A DNA stretch of 22,798 bases from CALEUX01 sp037439945 (lineage in GTDB: Bacteria > Bacteroidota > Bacteroidia > Bacteroidales > Marinilabiliaceae). Position numbers and translations under genes: made by a program. Below the pieces are notes generated by a model that had not been told where the DNA came from, did no database searches, and worked only from the letters and a program-made list of their open reading frames with translations. The DNA lies in the NCBI GenBank assembly GCA_037439945.1, contig JBBIVA010000055.1, forward strand, positions 1 to 22,798. The letters are read 5' to 3'. Numbering within the stretch: the first letter of the stretch is position 1; the number at the start of each line of letters is the position of its first letter. This document shows positions 1 to 7,870 of the stretch, in pieces.

Positions 1-291
1 ATCATTACAGGAAGTAATTAATAAAACATATAGAAGAGAAGAGAAGAGAAGAGAACAATCCCTTTCTCAAAAACAAATTTAAGTTCATAAATAAAATAAT
101 TTGAGTTAGGTTTTCCTGCACTTCAAGTTTCGCCGGCAGTTTAATCGGTTACTTTAAATAACTTATTATTGTGCAATAACAATAATTATTTTATTATTTC
201 CAATACTCCTGAGTGTAAAATTGTAAAAAAATAACAACTATTTGCGTCAAATTAATATCTGGGTTTGTTTGGGTTGTTTTTTTACTAAAGG
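1..291. other. Left-edge intergenic stretch
   Basis: No convincing coding frame is visible on either strand. The stretch is very AT-rich. It holds a pentanucleotide microsatellite near its left end (separate entry) and a short inverted repeat around 168-182 (TTATTG/CAATAA). It lies downstream of pdxA, but I see no clear stem plus T-tract that would serve as its terminator. The gene to the left is outside the window. Confidence 0.5.
32..55. repeat. AGAAG pentanucleotide microsatellite (about 4.8 units)
   Basis: Positions 32-55 read as four perfect AGAAG units followed by a partial AGAA. Such runs are prone to slipped-strand changes. It lies in non-coding sequence within the visible window, so any effect would be on expression of a neighbour left of the window. 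That role is inference. Confidence 0.8.
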
Positions 292-1353
292 CTATTCATC
301 GGAGCCTAACGAATTAACATCGACAGATTTTAAGGGATTTGCTGTAAGCTCTATATTTAGACGACGATTATTATATATGTCTATTGCAAGGTAAATTGCG
401 GCTAAAAAAGATTCTTCGCTGGCAATATTTTGTCCGGTAATTTCAAAGGCCGTTCCATGATCGGGTGATGTGCGGATTATTGATAATCCGGCTGTGTAAT
501 TAACTCCCGTTGAAAATGCCAGCGCCTTAAAGGGTGTTAATCCCTGGTCGTGGTACATTGCCAGAACAGCATCAAAAGTTGAAACCTGATCGGCACCAAA
601 TAAACCATCGGCAGGGTAGGGACCAAAAGCCAATATTCCTTCCTGACGTGCCTTTTCAATTGCCGGTGTTATAGTATTGATCTCCTCGTTTCCCAATAAT
701 CCATTATCGCCGGCGTGAGGATTTAATCCCAACACTGCAATCCTGGGCTTTCTTATAATAAAATCAACCTTTAATGTATTATCAAGTATCCGTAGTTTTT
801 CAAGTATTTTTTCCTGGGTAATTGAGCCGCTCACTTCTTTAAGGGGTATATGTCCGGTAACCACTCCAACCCTAAGGTTGTTACTTACAAGCAACATCAA
901 TGGTGTACCTTCAAATTCTTTGGAAAAAAACTCGGTGTGGCCCGGAAAATCAAATTTTTTTGATTGAATAACCTTTTTATTTATAGGGGCAGTTACCAAA
1001 ACATCAACAGCACCTTTTTTAAGTTCTTCAACAGCCTTTTCAAGCGCAAGGTAAGAGGCTTCACCACTTATCTCGGTGGGTTTGCCCAGTTCAACCCTTA
1101 CGTTATCATCAAGACAATTAACAATATTAATTCTTTTGGAGTGGGCTTCATCGCCCGACCTGATATTGTTCAGGCTAATACTTGGTAAATTAAGCGCTTT
1201 ACGGTGATAAGCTGCAACTTTTGACGAACCATAAATTACAGGGGTACAAATTTCAAGCATCCTTGCGTCGGCCAGGGCTTTAAAAATAACCTCATAACCA
1301 ATTCCGTTAATATCACCCTGTGTTATTCCTACCTTTATTTTATCGTGGCCCAT
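292..1353 (-). CDS. pdxA: 4-hydroxythreonine-4-phosphate dehydrogenase PdxA
   Basis: PdxA oxidises 4-phosphohydroxy-L-threonine in the DXP-dependent route to pyridoxal phosphate; its product is condensed with deoxyxylulose 5-phosphate by PdxJ. The 353-aa length is usual for the family. The N-terminus carries GITQGDINGIGYE (residues 9-21). The metal- and substrate-binding histidines are visible in PGHT (H139), GHIPL (H168), NPHAG (H213) and MYHDQG (H268), and SPDHGTAFEI follows near residues 296-305. The ATG at 1353 lies just downstream of a good -7 box, which supports this start. It sits 94 bp beyond the aminopeptidase gene in the same direction and probably has its own promoter. Soluble cytoplasmic enzyme; identification is secure. 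Confidence 0.96.
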   Translation of the reverse strand: MGHDKIKVGITQGDINGIGYEVIFKALADARMLEICTPVIYGSSKVAAYHRKALNLPSISLNNIRSGDEAHSKRINIVNCLDDNVRVELGKPTEISGEASYLALEKAVEELKKGAVDVLVTAPINKKVIQSKKFDFPGHTEFFSKEFEGTPLMLLVSNNLRVGVVTGHIPLKEVSGSITQEKILEKLRILDNTLKVDFIIRKPRIAVLGLNPHAGDNGLLGNEEINTITPAIEKARQEGILAFGPYPADGLFGADQVSTFDAVLAMYHDQGLTPFKALAFSTGVNYTAGLSIIRTSPDHGTAFEITGQNIASEESFLAAIYLAIDIYNNRRLNIELTANPLKSVDVNSLGSDE

Positions 1354-1370
1354 GATATTTATTTATAATA

Positions 1371-1378
1371 CAAATGTA
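1371..1378 (-). promoter_or_regulatory. Putative -7 box of pdxA promoter
   Basis: On the minus strand this reads TACATTTG, a perfect match to the Bacteroidota -7 consensus TAnnTTTG. It would start transcription about 11 nt before the pdxA ATG. I do not find a well-placed TTG -33 element, so the call rests on the -7 match and position only. Confidence 0.45.
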
Positions 1379-1447
1379 CAATCAAATAGAACCTAAAAAT
1401 ACATCCGATTTTTGGATTGAAAAAATCAAAAGATAATTATAGAAATA

Positions 1448-2923
1448 TTAATGTGAGCATGTTTTATTTACTTTATCTTTTGTTATAGCGGCAACATTTT
1501 CTAAAAACCGGTATAATAATCTAACACCTGTACCTGTTCCTCCGGTTCCGCGGTAGCCTGATTCAGTTGTAAGATATGCAGGCCCTGCTATATCAAGGTG
1601 TATCCAGGGTGCATCAATAAACCGCGACAAAAATTTTCCGGCAGTGATTGCACCTCCTTCACGGCCACCAAGGTTTTTAATATCAGCCACATTTGATTTT
1701 AAGCTTTCATCATATTCTTCCCACAAAGGAAACCAAACAACCCGTTCGCAAACATCGCTGCCTGCGTTTTCAAGGTCTCTTTTTACTAATTCAGAAGCCG
1801 TTCCCATTCCCACAATCCCGTGTTCGCCAATTGCCATTGCCGCACTTCCTGTTAAAGTTGCCAGATCGACAACAAGTTCGGGGTCATATTTTTTTGCAAA
1901 GCTCAGGGCATCTGCCAGTATAAGTCTTCCTTCAGCATCAGTATTAATTATTTCAACTGTTAACCCCGAATACATTTTTAAAATATCTCCCGGAACTATG
2001 GCATTACCACCTGGCCGGTTGTCGGTAGCAGGTATTAGCCCAATAACGTATAGAGGAAGATTATTTGCTGCCAATGCCGACATTATTCCCAAAACAGAAG
2101 CTGCCCCGCTCATATCGCATTTCATTGTATCAAGGCTTCCGGGCACAGTTTTAAGATTTATTCCGCCGGTATCAAAAACCACCCCTTTACCAACAAGGAT
2201 ATATGGTTTTTCATTTAATGCATTTTCGGGTTTCCACTCTAGTATTGTAAAGGTGGGAGGGTCAATACTTCCTTTATTTACAGCCAGTAACCCCCCCATT
2301 TTTAACGACTCAATTTTCTTTTTATTAAACACTTCAGTTTTAATATTTAACTTTTTTCCAAGGTTTATGGCTACCTCACTAAGTTGTTCGGCATTTAAAT
2401 TGCCAACAGGTTCATTAACTAAATCGCGGGCCAAAAACACGGCCTCACATAAATTTGATAAAGAAAATATTTTGCACCCGCTTACATCGGGACTAACAAT
2501 AAGCAGTTCAATGGATTTTTCCTCCTTAGCGTCAGTTTTGTATTTATTAAACGAGTACGACCCTAATGATATACCTTCTGCAAGGGCCATAATTAATTCA
2601 GGATTTCCACTAATGTCAAAAATTGCAAGGTTTTGGTAAGCTTCATCTTTAAGCTGTTTTACTATTGATGCACCATTTTTTCTTATTTTTTCCTTAACTC
2701 CATTTATGTCATTTATTTCGTTTGCCAAAATGATAAAAATTAACTGGTTAAGCCTGTTAAGAAAGAAGAGTTTTTTCTTTGGGTCATCCTGTGATTTTTT
2801 GAACATGTAATCAAGTTCTTTATCAGATAACCCAAAGTCTTTAAGTAGTTTAAGTTCCGTAGTAATAAATACCTTGCTTATATTTTCGGGGATGCTTATG
2901 GCATTTTTTATAATTACAGACAT
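1448..2923 (-). CDS. M17-family leucyl aminopeptidase
   Basis: Cytosolic dinuclear-metal aminopeptidase that removes N-terminal residues from peptides. The 491-aa protein has a variable N-terminal domain (about 1-160) and the conserved M17 catalytic domain after it. Visible active-site elements are VGKGVVFDTGG (ligands K246 and D251), NLK (K258), MKCDMSGAA (D270) and NTDAEGRL (D329, E331 and R333), the full metal and catalytic set. The closing TGTGVRLL segment is also typical. The start ATG at 2923 gives the expected N-terminus; I see no clear promoter box ahead of it. The gap upstream is palindrome-rich, so this gene is probably a separate transcription unit from the envelope cluster. The family is certain; PepA-like DNA binding is not implied. 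Confidence 0.95.
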   Translation of the reverse strand: MSVIIKNAISIPENISKVFITTELKLLKDFGLSDKELDYMFKKSQDDPKKKLFFLNRLNQLIFIILANEINDINGVKEKIRKNGASIVKQLKDEAYQNLAIFDISGNPELIMALAEGISLGSYSFNKYKTDAKEEKSIELLIVSPDVSGCKIFSLSNLCEAVFLARDLVNEPVGNLNAEQLSEVAINLGKKLNIKTEVFNKKKIESLKMGGLLAVNKGSIDPPTFTILEWKPENALNEKPYILVGKGVVFDTGGINLKTVPGSLDTMKCDMSGAASVLGIMSALAANNLPLYVIGLIPATDNRPGGNAIVPGDILKMYSGLTVEIINTDAEGRLILADALSFAKKYDPELVVDLATLTGSAAMAIGEHGIVGMGTASELVKRDLENAGSDVCERVVWFPLWEEYDESLKSNVADIKNLGGREGGAITAGKFLSRFIDAPWIHLDIAGPAYLTTESGYRGTGGTGTGVRLLYRFLENVAAITKDKVNKTCSH

Positions 2924-3017
2924 ATTTTGTTTGATTAAATTAGAGAATTCGAATGGTAAGATAATATTAATCTTAGTAACACCAAACAGGGGTGTTATAA
3001 AAACGGGTTTAACCCAA

Positions 3018-3041
3018 ATTACGCATTTTAAAATGCGTAAT
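3018..3041. repeat. 24-nt perfect palindrome
   Basis: The left half is ATTACGCATTTT and the right half is its exact reverse complement, with no spacer. No T-tract follows on either strand and it lies about 240 nt beyond the end of the 123-aa gene, so it is a poor terminator candidate. It could be a protein-binding site or the centre of a mobile repeat. Confidence 0.85.
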
Positions 3042-3105
3042 CGATAAAGTGCGTGTAATCAATTCAAAAAAATTGGAATTGAAACAATCACTAAATCGGG
3101 ATTAT

Positions 3106-3160
3106 CCCAATTAAATCAAATAGTTCGGCTCATACTTCGCCTCCTATTGATTAATTTGGG
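3106..3160. repeat. Imperfect hairpin with 18/17-nt arms
   Basis: The arm at 3106-3123 (CCCAATTAAATCAAATAG) pairs imperfectly with 3144-3160 (CTATTGATTAATTTGGG), leaving a 20-nt loop rich in TTCG/CTTCGCC. Arm plus loop resembles a REP-like non-coding repeat. No function can be assigned from sequence. Confidence 0.6.
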
Positions 3161-3277
3161 TTTAATAAACACTTTACCGGTATAACTATGCCAGGTTTGT
3201 CAATTGTTTTTAGGTAATCATATTTTTTTCACCAAAATGGCATTGCTGAAGAAAACCTAAAAAATAATGGTTAAAAA

Positions 3278-3649
3278 CTAACTGTTATTCCGGAAGTACT
3301 CGCGGGTGAGGATTTTTTTTATTTCGCGGTGTATTATTAATTCTGTAATAATTACCTGATATGGGTATCCCTTCATTTCCTTTTCGTAAAGTTCAATTTC
3401 TTTTTTATTTATATCAATACGGTACAGTAGCCCCAAAAAACGTGAATGGTTGTTCTGCAGAAGTTCTTCCACATGAACAACCATTTGTTTTGATAATTCA
3501 TTATAAAACTGACCTGTTTCGCCCGAAAAATTTATGGTAAGATTAAATTCGCCAAAGTCTTTTATAATTTGGTTGGCAGTTTCCAATATCAGGTCATCCC
3601 TTTTAGTGGCATTGACCAGTTCATTTTTCGTGAAAGCAGGTAATGTCAT
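3278..3649 (-). CDS. Conserved-looking hypothetical protein, 123 aa
   Basis: I do not recognise a named family. The protein is mostly helical and charged, with no signal peptide or membrane segment, so it is probably cytoplasmic. A central LLYRIDINKKEIELYE segment (about residues 74-89) and the C-terminal REIKKILTREYF look like the conserved parts. Its ATG (3649-3647) overlaps the TGA of the DUF4837 gene (3648-3646) in an ATGA junction, which implies translational coupling and makes the gene real. It is the last gene of the dxr-to-DUF4837 run. A link to the lipoprotein upstream is inferred from coupling only. Confidence 0.85.
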   Translation of the reverse strand: MTLPAFTKNELVNATKRDDLILETANQIIKDFGEFNLTINFSGETGQFYNELSKQMVVHVEELLQNNHSRFLGLLYRIDINKKEIELYEKEMKGYPYQVIITELIIHREIKKILTREYFRNNS

Positions 3650-4668
3650 TTGTTATTTTCTTCTTCAACTTTATTGGTTGGGAATTTCAAGGAATATAGT
3701 ATTGCCTCGGTTTGCCAAATAAAATTTCTTTTATTGGGTTTTTCCGGTGAGTAAACATAACCATCGGTTACAACAACCCTGTTGTTGGCAACATCGTGGT
3801 GGGCAAAAAGTACAAACGGGCCTCCCATAATGTCACCAACCACTTTCCATAAACCCCGTAATTCAACTGCATTATGACCATGGACCTTTAATTCCTTAAA
3901 CGAAATGGGTAGTTCATGCTCGGTTGACATATATGAGCCGCTTGCTGACCCCGGTACATTTATTCTAAGAACTGAATCCCTTTTATTAAGGAGGTATTCT
4001 TTTGAGAATGTTCCCTCTCCAACATAATCAAATGAATATATAAAAACTCCCTGGCTTGTCAATGGTGTTTCGTTGCTTAACCAGGTAAAGTTTTCATTTG
4101 ATTGGTTAAGTTTAAAACTGTTTGGTATAACCATATTTAAGTTCCAGTTATCGGTTACCATTTTTGATAAATCTGCATGGCTGTATTTGGTATAATATTT
4201 AGTACTCCTGTCCCGTTCGGCTTTAATAAAAAAACCAATAATCCTTATCTCTTCATTTTCAACAATTTCTTTTAAACTTTCAACGCTTTTTGCTTCAATA
4301 CGCATAAGGGCCTGTTCGCTTGCCCAGGCATTTTTGGTATAATATTTAACGCCTTCTGTTTTAACATCCGGTGAAATTGTAGTGATAATGAGATTTCTGA
4401 ATATTTTCATATGGTCGGTAAATGCTCTGTGGGGTACTACCGAAATATTAAAAATACTTTCAACCTGCGGTAGCCCCTGCATGGGCTGTGTTAGCATTTC
4501 CAGCAGTTTTTCGCCACCATCTGTGGTTTTGTATTTATCGTCCATAACTAAAAGCATTTCTCCCATAGCCCCTGTAATGTTTGGTTTATAACCATCGGCT
4601 GAATCTTTGCAATTAGTTATCAGGGGCAAAAACAGGACCAGAACAAAAAATAATTTTAGATTTTTCAT
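3646..4668 (-). CDS. DUF4837-family lipoprotein
   Basis: Predicted lipoprotein of about 340 aa. From the ATG at 4668 the protein opens with MKNLKLFFVLVLFLPL and a lipobox ending LITNC, so it should be lipid-anchored in the envelope at Cys20. The rest resembles the Bacteroidota-specific DUF4837 family, of unknown function. An in-frame ATG 78 nt upstream (4746) would add 26 residues ahead of the signal peptide and destroy its shape. That extension is encoded by the leader repeat at 4666-4751, so I prefer 4668. The gene is coupled by an ATGA overlap to the 123-aa gene downstream and lies 259 bp beyond the LysM transglycosylase gene. Family assignment is from recall of sequence character; envelope location is well supported. 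Confidence 0.85.
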   Translation of the reverse strand: MKNLKLFFVLVLFLPLITNCKDSADGYKPNITGAMGEMLLVMDDKYKTTDGGEKLLEMLTQPMQGLPQVESIFNISVVPHRAFTDHMKIFRNLIITTISPDVKTEGVKYYTKNAWASEQALMRIEAKSVESLKEIVENEEIRIIGFFIKAERDRSTKYYTKYSHADLSKMVTDNWNLNMVIPNSFKLNQSNENFTWLSNETPLTSQGVFIYSFDYVGEGTFSKEYLLNKRDSVLRINVPGSASGSYMSTEHELPISFKELKVHGHNAVELRGLWKVVGDIMGGPFVLFAHHDVANNRVVVTDGYVYSPEKPNKRNFIWQTEAILYSLKFPTNKVEEENNK

Positions 4669-4751
4669 CCGTAAATAATTTTTAAAATAAGGCCGGACGC
4701 AACTCGCATGATGAATTTTCATCCGTATTTTTGTTTTACGAACCATGCTCG
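4666..4751 (-). repeat. Leader repeat copy A, ending at the DUF4837 start codon
   Basis: By hand alignment, this 86-bp stretch matches 9020-9106 with about eight mismatches and one gap. On the minus strand both copies run from GAGC..TG..TCGT through ACGGATGAAAATTCATCA to TTTACGGATG, where the last ATG is the start codon of the downstream gene. The copy contains an open frame that joins the DUF4837 frame. CGGATG and CGTCCG (plus 4720-4725 and 4694-4699) can pair as an RNA stem with one G-U pair. Confidence 0.85.
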
Positions 4752-4927
4752 TGAAGTGATTTGGGTTAAATTACAATTTAATTTATAAATCCGAAAATTC
4801 ATATAACTATAAACAAAAAGAGCCCTAAATAAAGTTATATTTTCTCAACTGACCGTAAGAATTTTCAATTGTTATAACTGGAAGAAGGTTTTTATTTCCT
4901 ATACATTCGCAAATCCTGGTTTGTTTA

Positions 4928-6211
4928 TCATAAACCAGCAAAAGCCTCTTTATGAATAAAGAAAAACATGTTATTTTCCGGTTTTTGCCATATAACTAAT
5001 TGCTGACCGGCTGATAACTTCCGGGTTTTAAGGCCGTTCCATTTCTGGATATCTTCAACCCTGCATTCATATGTCATGGCAATTTTATGAAAATATTCAC
5101 CCTGTGCAACTTTGTGATATACCTTTACCTTATTTCGTGTATCGCCAAGAGGGGGCATGTAAGGTTCAGGTGGGCCTGTCTCTTCCTTTAACTCATGCCT
5201 TCTTTGTGAATATGTTAAAACCTTGTTTTTTGGAATCATTAATCTTACTGGTTGGGTAGTAACCGGAACAAAATTTCTAAGATAAACGGGGTTTAACATT
5301 CTAATGGTTTCTTCCGAAACATCTATGATTCTTGACAGCTGACCAAATGAAACGCTTTTATCAACATAAATCAAGTCTGTTTCATTAAAGGTAAATTCAG
5401 GCGAAATGGGTTTAATATCATAGTTTTGGTAATAATGCATTACGTAATTGACTGCTATAAAGGCCGCTACATATTTTTGAGTTTCGTCAGATAAATGGTG
5501 CCTTATTTTCCAAAAATCAGTTTGACCCCCTGATTTATTTATAGCCTCTTTAACATTAACTATTCCCCCGTTGTATGAGGCCAGAGCTAAATCCCAGTTA
5601 TTAAAATTTTCATAAAGATATTTTAAATAGCGGGCTGCAGCATCAGTGGATTTGACCGGGTCTTTACGTTCATCAATGTATGAGGTTATTTGCAGGTCAA
5701 CCATTTTAGCTGCATGAAACAGAAACTGCCAAAGCCCTAAAGCCCCTGATGTTGATTTTGCATGTGGATCAAGGGCCGATTCAACTATGGCCAGATATTT
5801 TAATTCAAGTGGCAACCCAAGTCGGTCCAAATGTTCTTCAAATAGCGGAAAATATAGCTCTGAGCGCCCAATTATACGGGAAAGATGGTCGCGCCGCTTT
5901 ATTGTATAAACATCAATATACGCCTGAACATCCTTGTTGTAAACCAGCGACATTGGGGTTAGCTTATTAAGGGCTTTTATTCTTTCCTCAACAACCGAAT
6001 GCGCCACTTTCCATTGGTCGGTGGTTTGTGAACCCAAACCAAATTGGATCAAAATAAAAAAAATGAAAAAAATGCCTGCCTGCATAATTAGCAATTTTCT
6101 GTTAACAAAATTTCCCTTCAGAAAAGCGTTTGCAGTCTGGGGTGAAAAAAAGGCCCGATGAACCAGATTGTTCAGGGGGCCGAAAAACAAATTTGAAAAC
6201 AACTTACTCAA
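4928..6211 (-). CDS. LysM-containing lytic transglycosylase (MltD-like)
   Basis: Cleaves peptidoglycan glycan strands at the cell wall. An SLT-type catalytic domain spans about residues 115-260, with the catalytic glutamate in AIVESAL (E144) and the family signatures SGALGLWQF (155-163) and ASYNGG (211-216). A weak LysM repeat follows near 282-326 and a clearer one at 364-408 (KVAQGEYFHKIA...WNGL...LSAGQQLVIW), for peptidoglycan binding. The hydrophobic export segment is at about 43-58, preceded by NRKLL. The natural start may therefore be the ATG at 6085 rather than 6211; the first 42 residues have no recognisable role. The gene begins 33 bp after tatA ends, so the two are probably cotranscribed. 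Domain calls are secure; substrate detail is inferred. Confidence 0.92.
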   Translation of the reverse strand: MSKLFSNLFFGPLNNLVHRAFFSPQTANAFLKGNFVNRKLLIMQAGIFFIFFILIQFGLGSQTTDQWKVAHSVVEERIKALNKLTPMSLVYNKDVQAYIDVYTIKRRDHLSRIIGRSELYFPLFEEHLDRLGLPLELKYLAIVESALDPHAKSTSGALGLWQFLFHAAKMVDLQITSYIDERKDPVKSTDAAARYLKYLYENFNNWDLALASYNGGIVNVKEAINKSGGQTDFWKIRHHLSDETQKYVAAFIAVNYVMHYYQNYDIKPISPEFTFNETDLIYVDKSVSFGQLSRIIDVSEETIRMLNPVYLRNFVPVTTQPVRLMIPKNKVLTYSQRRHELKEETGPPEPYMPPLGDTRNKVKVYHKVAQGEYFHKIAMTYECRVEDIQKWNGLKTRKLSAGQQLVIWQKPENNMFFFIHKEAFAGL

Positions 6212-6244
6212 AGAAAATCAGGATTATTTCAGGAATGGACCGGG

Positions 6245-6463
6245 TTAATTTTTCAGCGGTTCATTTTTTGAATTATCATCTTTCTTTGATGCGTCATCGC
6301 CTTCGTTGCGGGCTTTCTTAAATTCCCTCATACCTTGCCCCAAGCCTTTCATAAGTTCGGGAATTTTTCTACCGCCAAATAGCAGTACTATAATCAGAAT
6401 GATAACAATTAGTTCCCATCCCCCGGGCATAGCCAATAAAAATAATTGAGAAGTCATAAGCAT
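6245..6463 (-). CDS. tatA: Sec-independent translocase subunit TatA
   Basis: Small pore-forming subunit of the twin-arginine system that exports folded proteins across the inner membrane. The 72-aa protein has a short N-terminus, one membrane helix (about 15-29), the FGGRKIPEL hinge (29-37), an amphipathic helix containing LGQGMREFKK (41-50) and a charged, disordered tail. That is the complete TatA layout. A TAnnTTTG box lies 16-23 nt ahead of the ATG. An alternative ATG two codons in (MTSQL) is possible. It sits between rseP and the LysM transglycosylase. No tatC is present in the window. Confidence 0.93.
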   Translation of the reverse strand: MLMTSQLFLLAMPGGWELIVIILIIVLLFGGRKIPELMKGLGQGMREFKKARNEGDDASKKDDNSKNEPLKN

Positions 6464-6478
6464 AGATATTTCTTAAAA

Positions 6479-6486
6479 CAAAGTTA
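6479..6486 (-). promoter_or_regulatory. Putative -7 box ahead of tatA
   Basis: Minus-strand TAACTTTG fits TAnnTTTG and would give a transcript starting about 9 nt before the tatA ATG. It lies between tatA and rseP, so it would be an internal promoter in the cluster. No clear -33 TTG. Confidence 0.4.
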
Positions 6487-6501
6487 CAAATCAAAATCGG
6501 A

Positions 6502-7821
6502 TTATTTCCATAACCACTTGAATATATCATTACCGTTGGCATAAAGTAATAAACCAAACAGCAATGCCATTCCAACTATTTGGGCGTATTCGAGAAATTT
6601 TTCGCTTGGTTTGCGCCGGGTAATCATTTCATACAGTAAAAACAACACATGTCCGCCATCTAATGCAGGGATAGGTAATATGTTCATAAAAGCCAGAATA
6701 AGCGAAAGAAAAGCTGTATTATACCAAAAGCTTTCCCAATCCCATGTGGCAGGGAATAAACTTCCAATTGCCCCAAATCCGCCAATTTGTTTGGCCCCTT
6801 CACGGGTGAATATGAGTTTAAGCTGTTTAACGTAATTTATCAGCAGTTTAAAACCTTTTGCAATTCCGGCTGGTAACGCTTCAAAAAACCCGTACCTGTT
6901 AACTTTATATCCTAAAATTTCGGCAGGGGCTTTAGCTCCAAAGCCAATTTTACCTGATTTATTTACCAGAATTGATAAAGCCAGTATTTCATTACCCCTG
7001 GCAACTGTTACTTCTGTTGTTTTCCCTATATTTTTTCCCAATTCGGTTATAAGTTCATTGTGATAAGGTGTATGAACACCATTAACAGCAATAATTGTAT
7101 CGGACTTTTGTAACCCGGCAATGTGGGCAGCCTTTCCATTTAGCACTGTATCTACAATTACAGGGAACCGGTACTCTGCAAAGGCCCTCACTTCTTTAGC
7201 CAGAAATCTGTTTTTAATATCTTCAGGCACCGATAGTTTAAAAATGGAGTCACCTCGTTTAACTGTTATATCAGATGCTTTTTCGAGCATCAGGTAACGA
7301 CCGGCCATTTGGGCATGAGCAACTTTAAAGGTATCAACGTTTAGGATTACATCACCATCTTTAAGGCCCATCTCATGGCCTATTGAATGATATGCAAACC
7401 CATATTTTGCATTTTCGGTTGGAATATAACTTTCACCCCATTTAAATAATATCAGCCAGAATATTATAAAGGCAGTGATAAAGTTCACAAGCACTCCGCC
7501 AATCATTATGAAGAGTCTTTGCCATGTTGGTTTTGATCTGAATTCGTAAGGTTGGGGAGGCTGCGACATTTGCTCCTTATCCATTGATTCGTCAATCATG
7601 CCCGATATTTTAACATAACCACCCAATGGGAGCCATCCTACACCATATTCTGTTTCACCTTTTTTAAATTTGAATAATGAAAACCAGGGGTTAAAAAAGA
7701 GATAGAATTTCTCAACCCTGGTATTAAATAAACGGGCAAAGAAAAAGTGTCCAAATTCATGAATTATCACCAGAATGGAAAGGCTTAGTATAAGTTGAAG
7801 GGCTTTAATTAAAAAATCCAT
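6502..7821 (-). CDS. rseP: RseP-type site-2 zinc metalloprotease (M50)
   Basis: Inner-membrane protease that cuts transmembrane segments of regulatory proteins, typically anti-sigma factors. The zinc motif HEFGH (H21, E22 and H25) lies in the first membrane helix and the second active-site motif NILPIPALDGGH is at about 380-391 (D388). Two PDZ-like regions sit between them (about 140-205 and 218-290), as in RseP. Membrane segments are visible near 5-22, 103-125, 366-385 and 412-428. The 439-aa length is normal. It lies 49 bp after dxr, a common neighbour of this gene in many bacteria, and 38 bp before tatA. The natural substrate cannot be read from the window, which has no anti-sigma factor. 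Confidence 0.95.
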   Translation of the reverse strand: MDFLIKALQLILSLSILVIIHEFGHFFFARLFNTRVEKFYLFFNPWFSLFKFKKGETEYGVGWLPLGGYVKISGMIDESMDKEQMSQPPQPYEFRSKPTWQRLFIMIGGVLVNFITAFIIFWLILFKWGESYIPTENAKYGFAYHSIGHEMGLKDGDVILNVDTFKVAHAQMAGRYLMLEKASDITVKRGDSIFKLSVPEDIKNRFLAKEVRAFAEYRFPVIVDTVLNGKAAHIAGLQKSDTIIAVNGVHTPYHNELITELGKNIGKTTEVTVARGNEILALSILVNKSGKIGFGAKAPAEILGYKVNRYGFFEALPAGIAKGFKLLINYVKQLKLIFTREGAKQIGGFGAIGSLFPATWDWESFWYNTAFLSLILAFMNILPIPALDGGHVLFLLYEMITRRKPSEKFLEYAQIVGMALLFGLLLYANGNDIFKWLWK

Positions 7822-7850
7822 GTTTTATAGTTTTCGTATTTTTAAGGAAA

Positions 7851-7858
7851 CAAATATA
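7851..7858 (-). promoter_or_regulatory. Putative -7 box ahead of rseP
   Basis: Minus-strand TATATTTG matches TAnnTTTG in the short gap between dxr and rseP. No well-spaced TTG is seen. It could give rseP some expression independent of dxr. Confidence 0.35.
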
Positions 7859-7870
7859 TTCTTTTTCTTT

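Larger units (their letters stand above)
2924..3277. other. Palindrome-rich gap between aminopeptidase and the 123-aa gene
   Basis: No coding frame is convincing here. The stretch holds a 24-nt perfect palindrome, a second large hairpin (separate entries), the 11-nt palindrome GGGTTTAACCC at 3005-3015, and copies of an ACCCAAATTA-type word in both orientations (about 3012-3021 and 3151-3160). The layout suggests a non-autonomous repeat insertion or several nested repeats. Confidence 0.55.

Noticed and set aside
1644..2639. Long plus-strand open frame (331 codons)
   Set aside because: It lies fully antisense to the aminopeptidase gene, whose active-site motifs are intact. The product is low in complexity, rich in Ser, Pro and Ile, and shows no motif.
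4669..4746. 26-residue N-terminal extension of the DUF4837 protein
   Set aside because: It is encoded by the leader repeat, which also precedes dxr without being in frame, and it would bury the lipoprotein signal.
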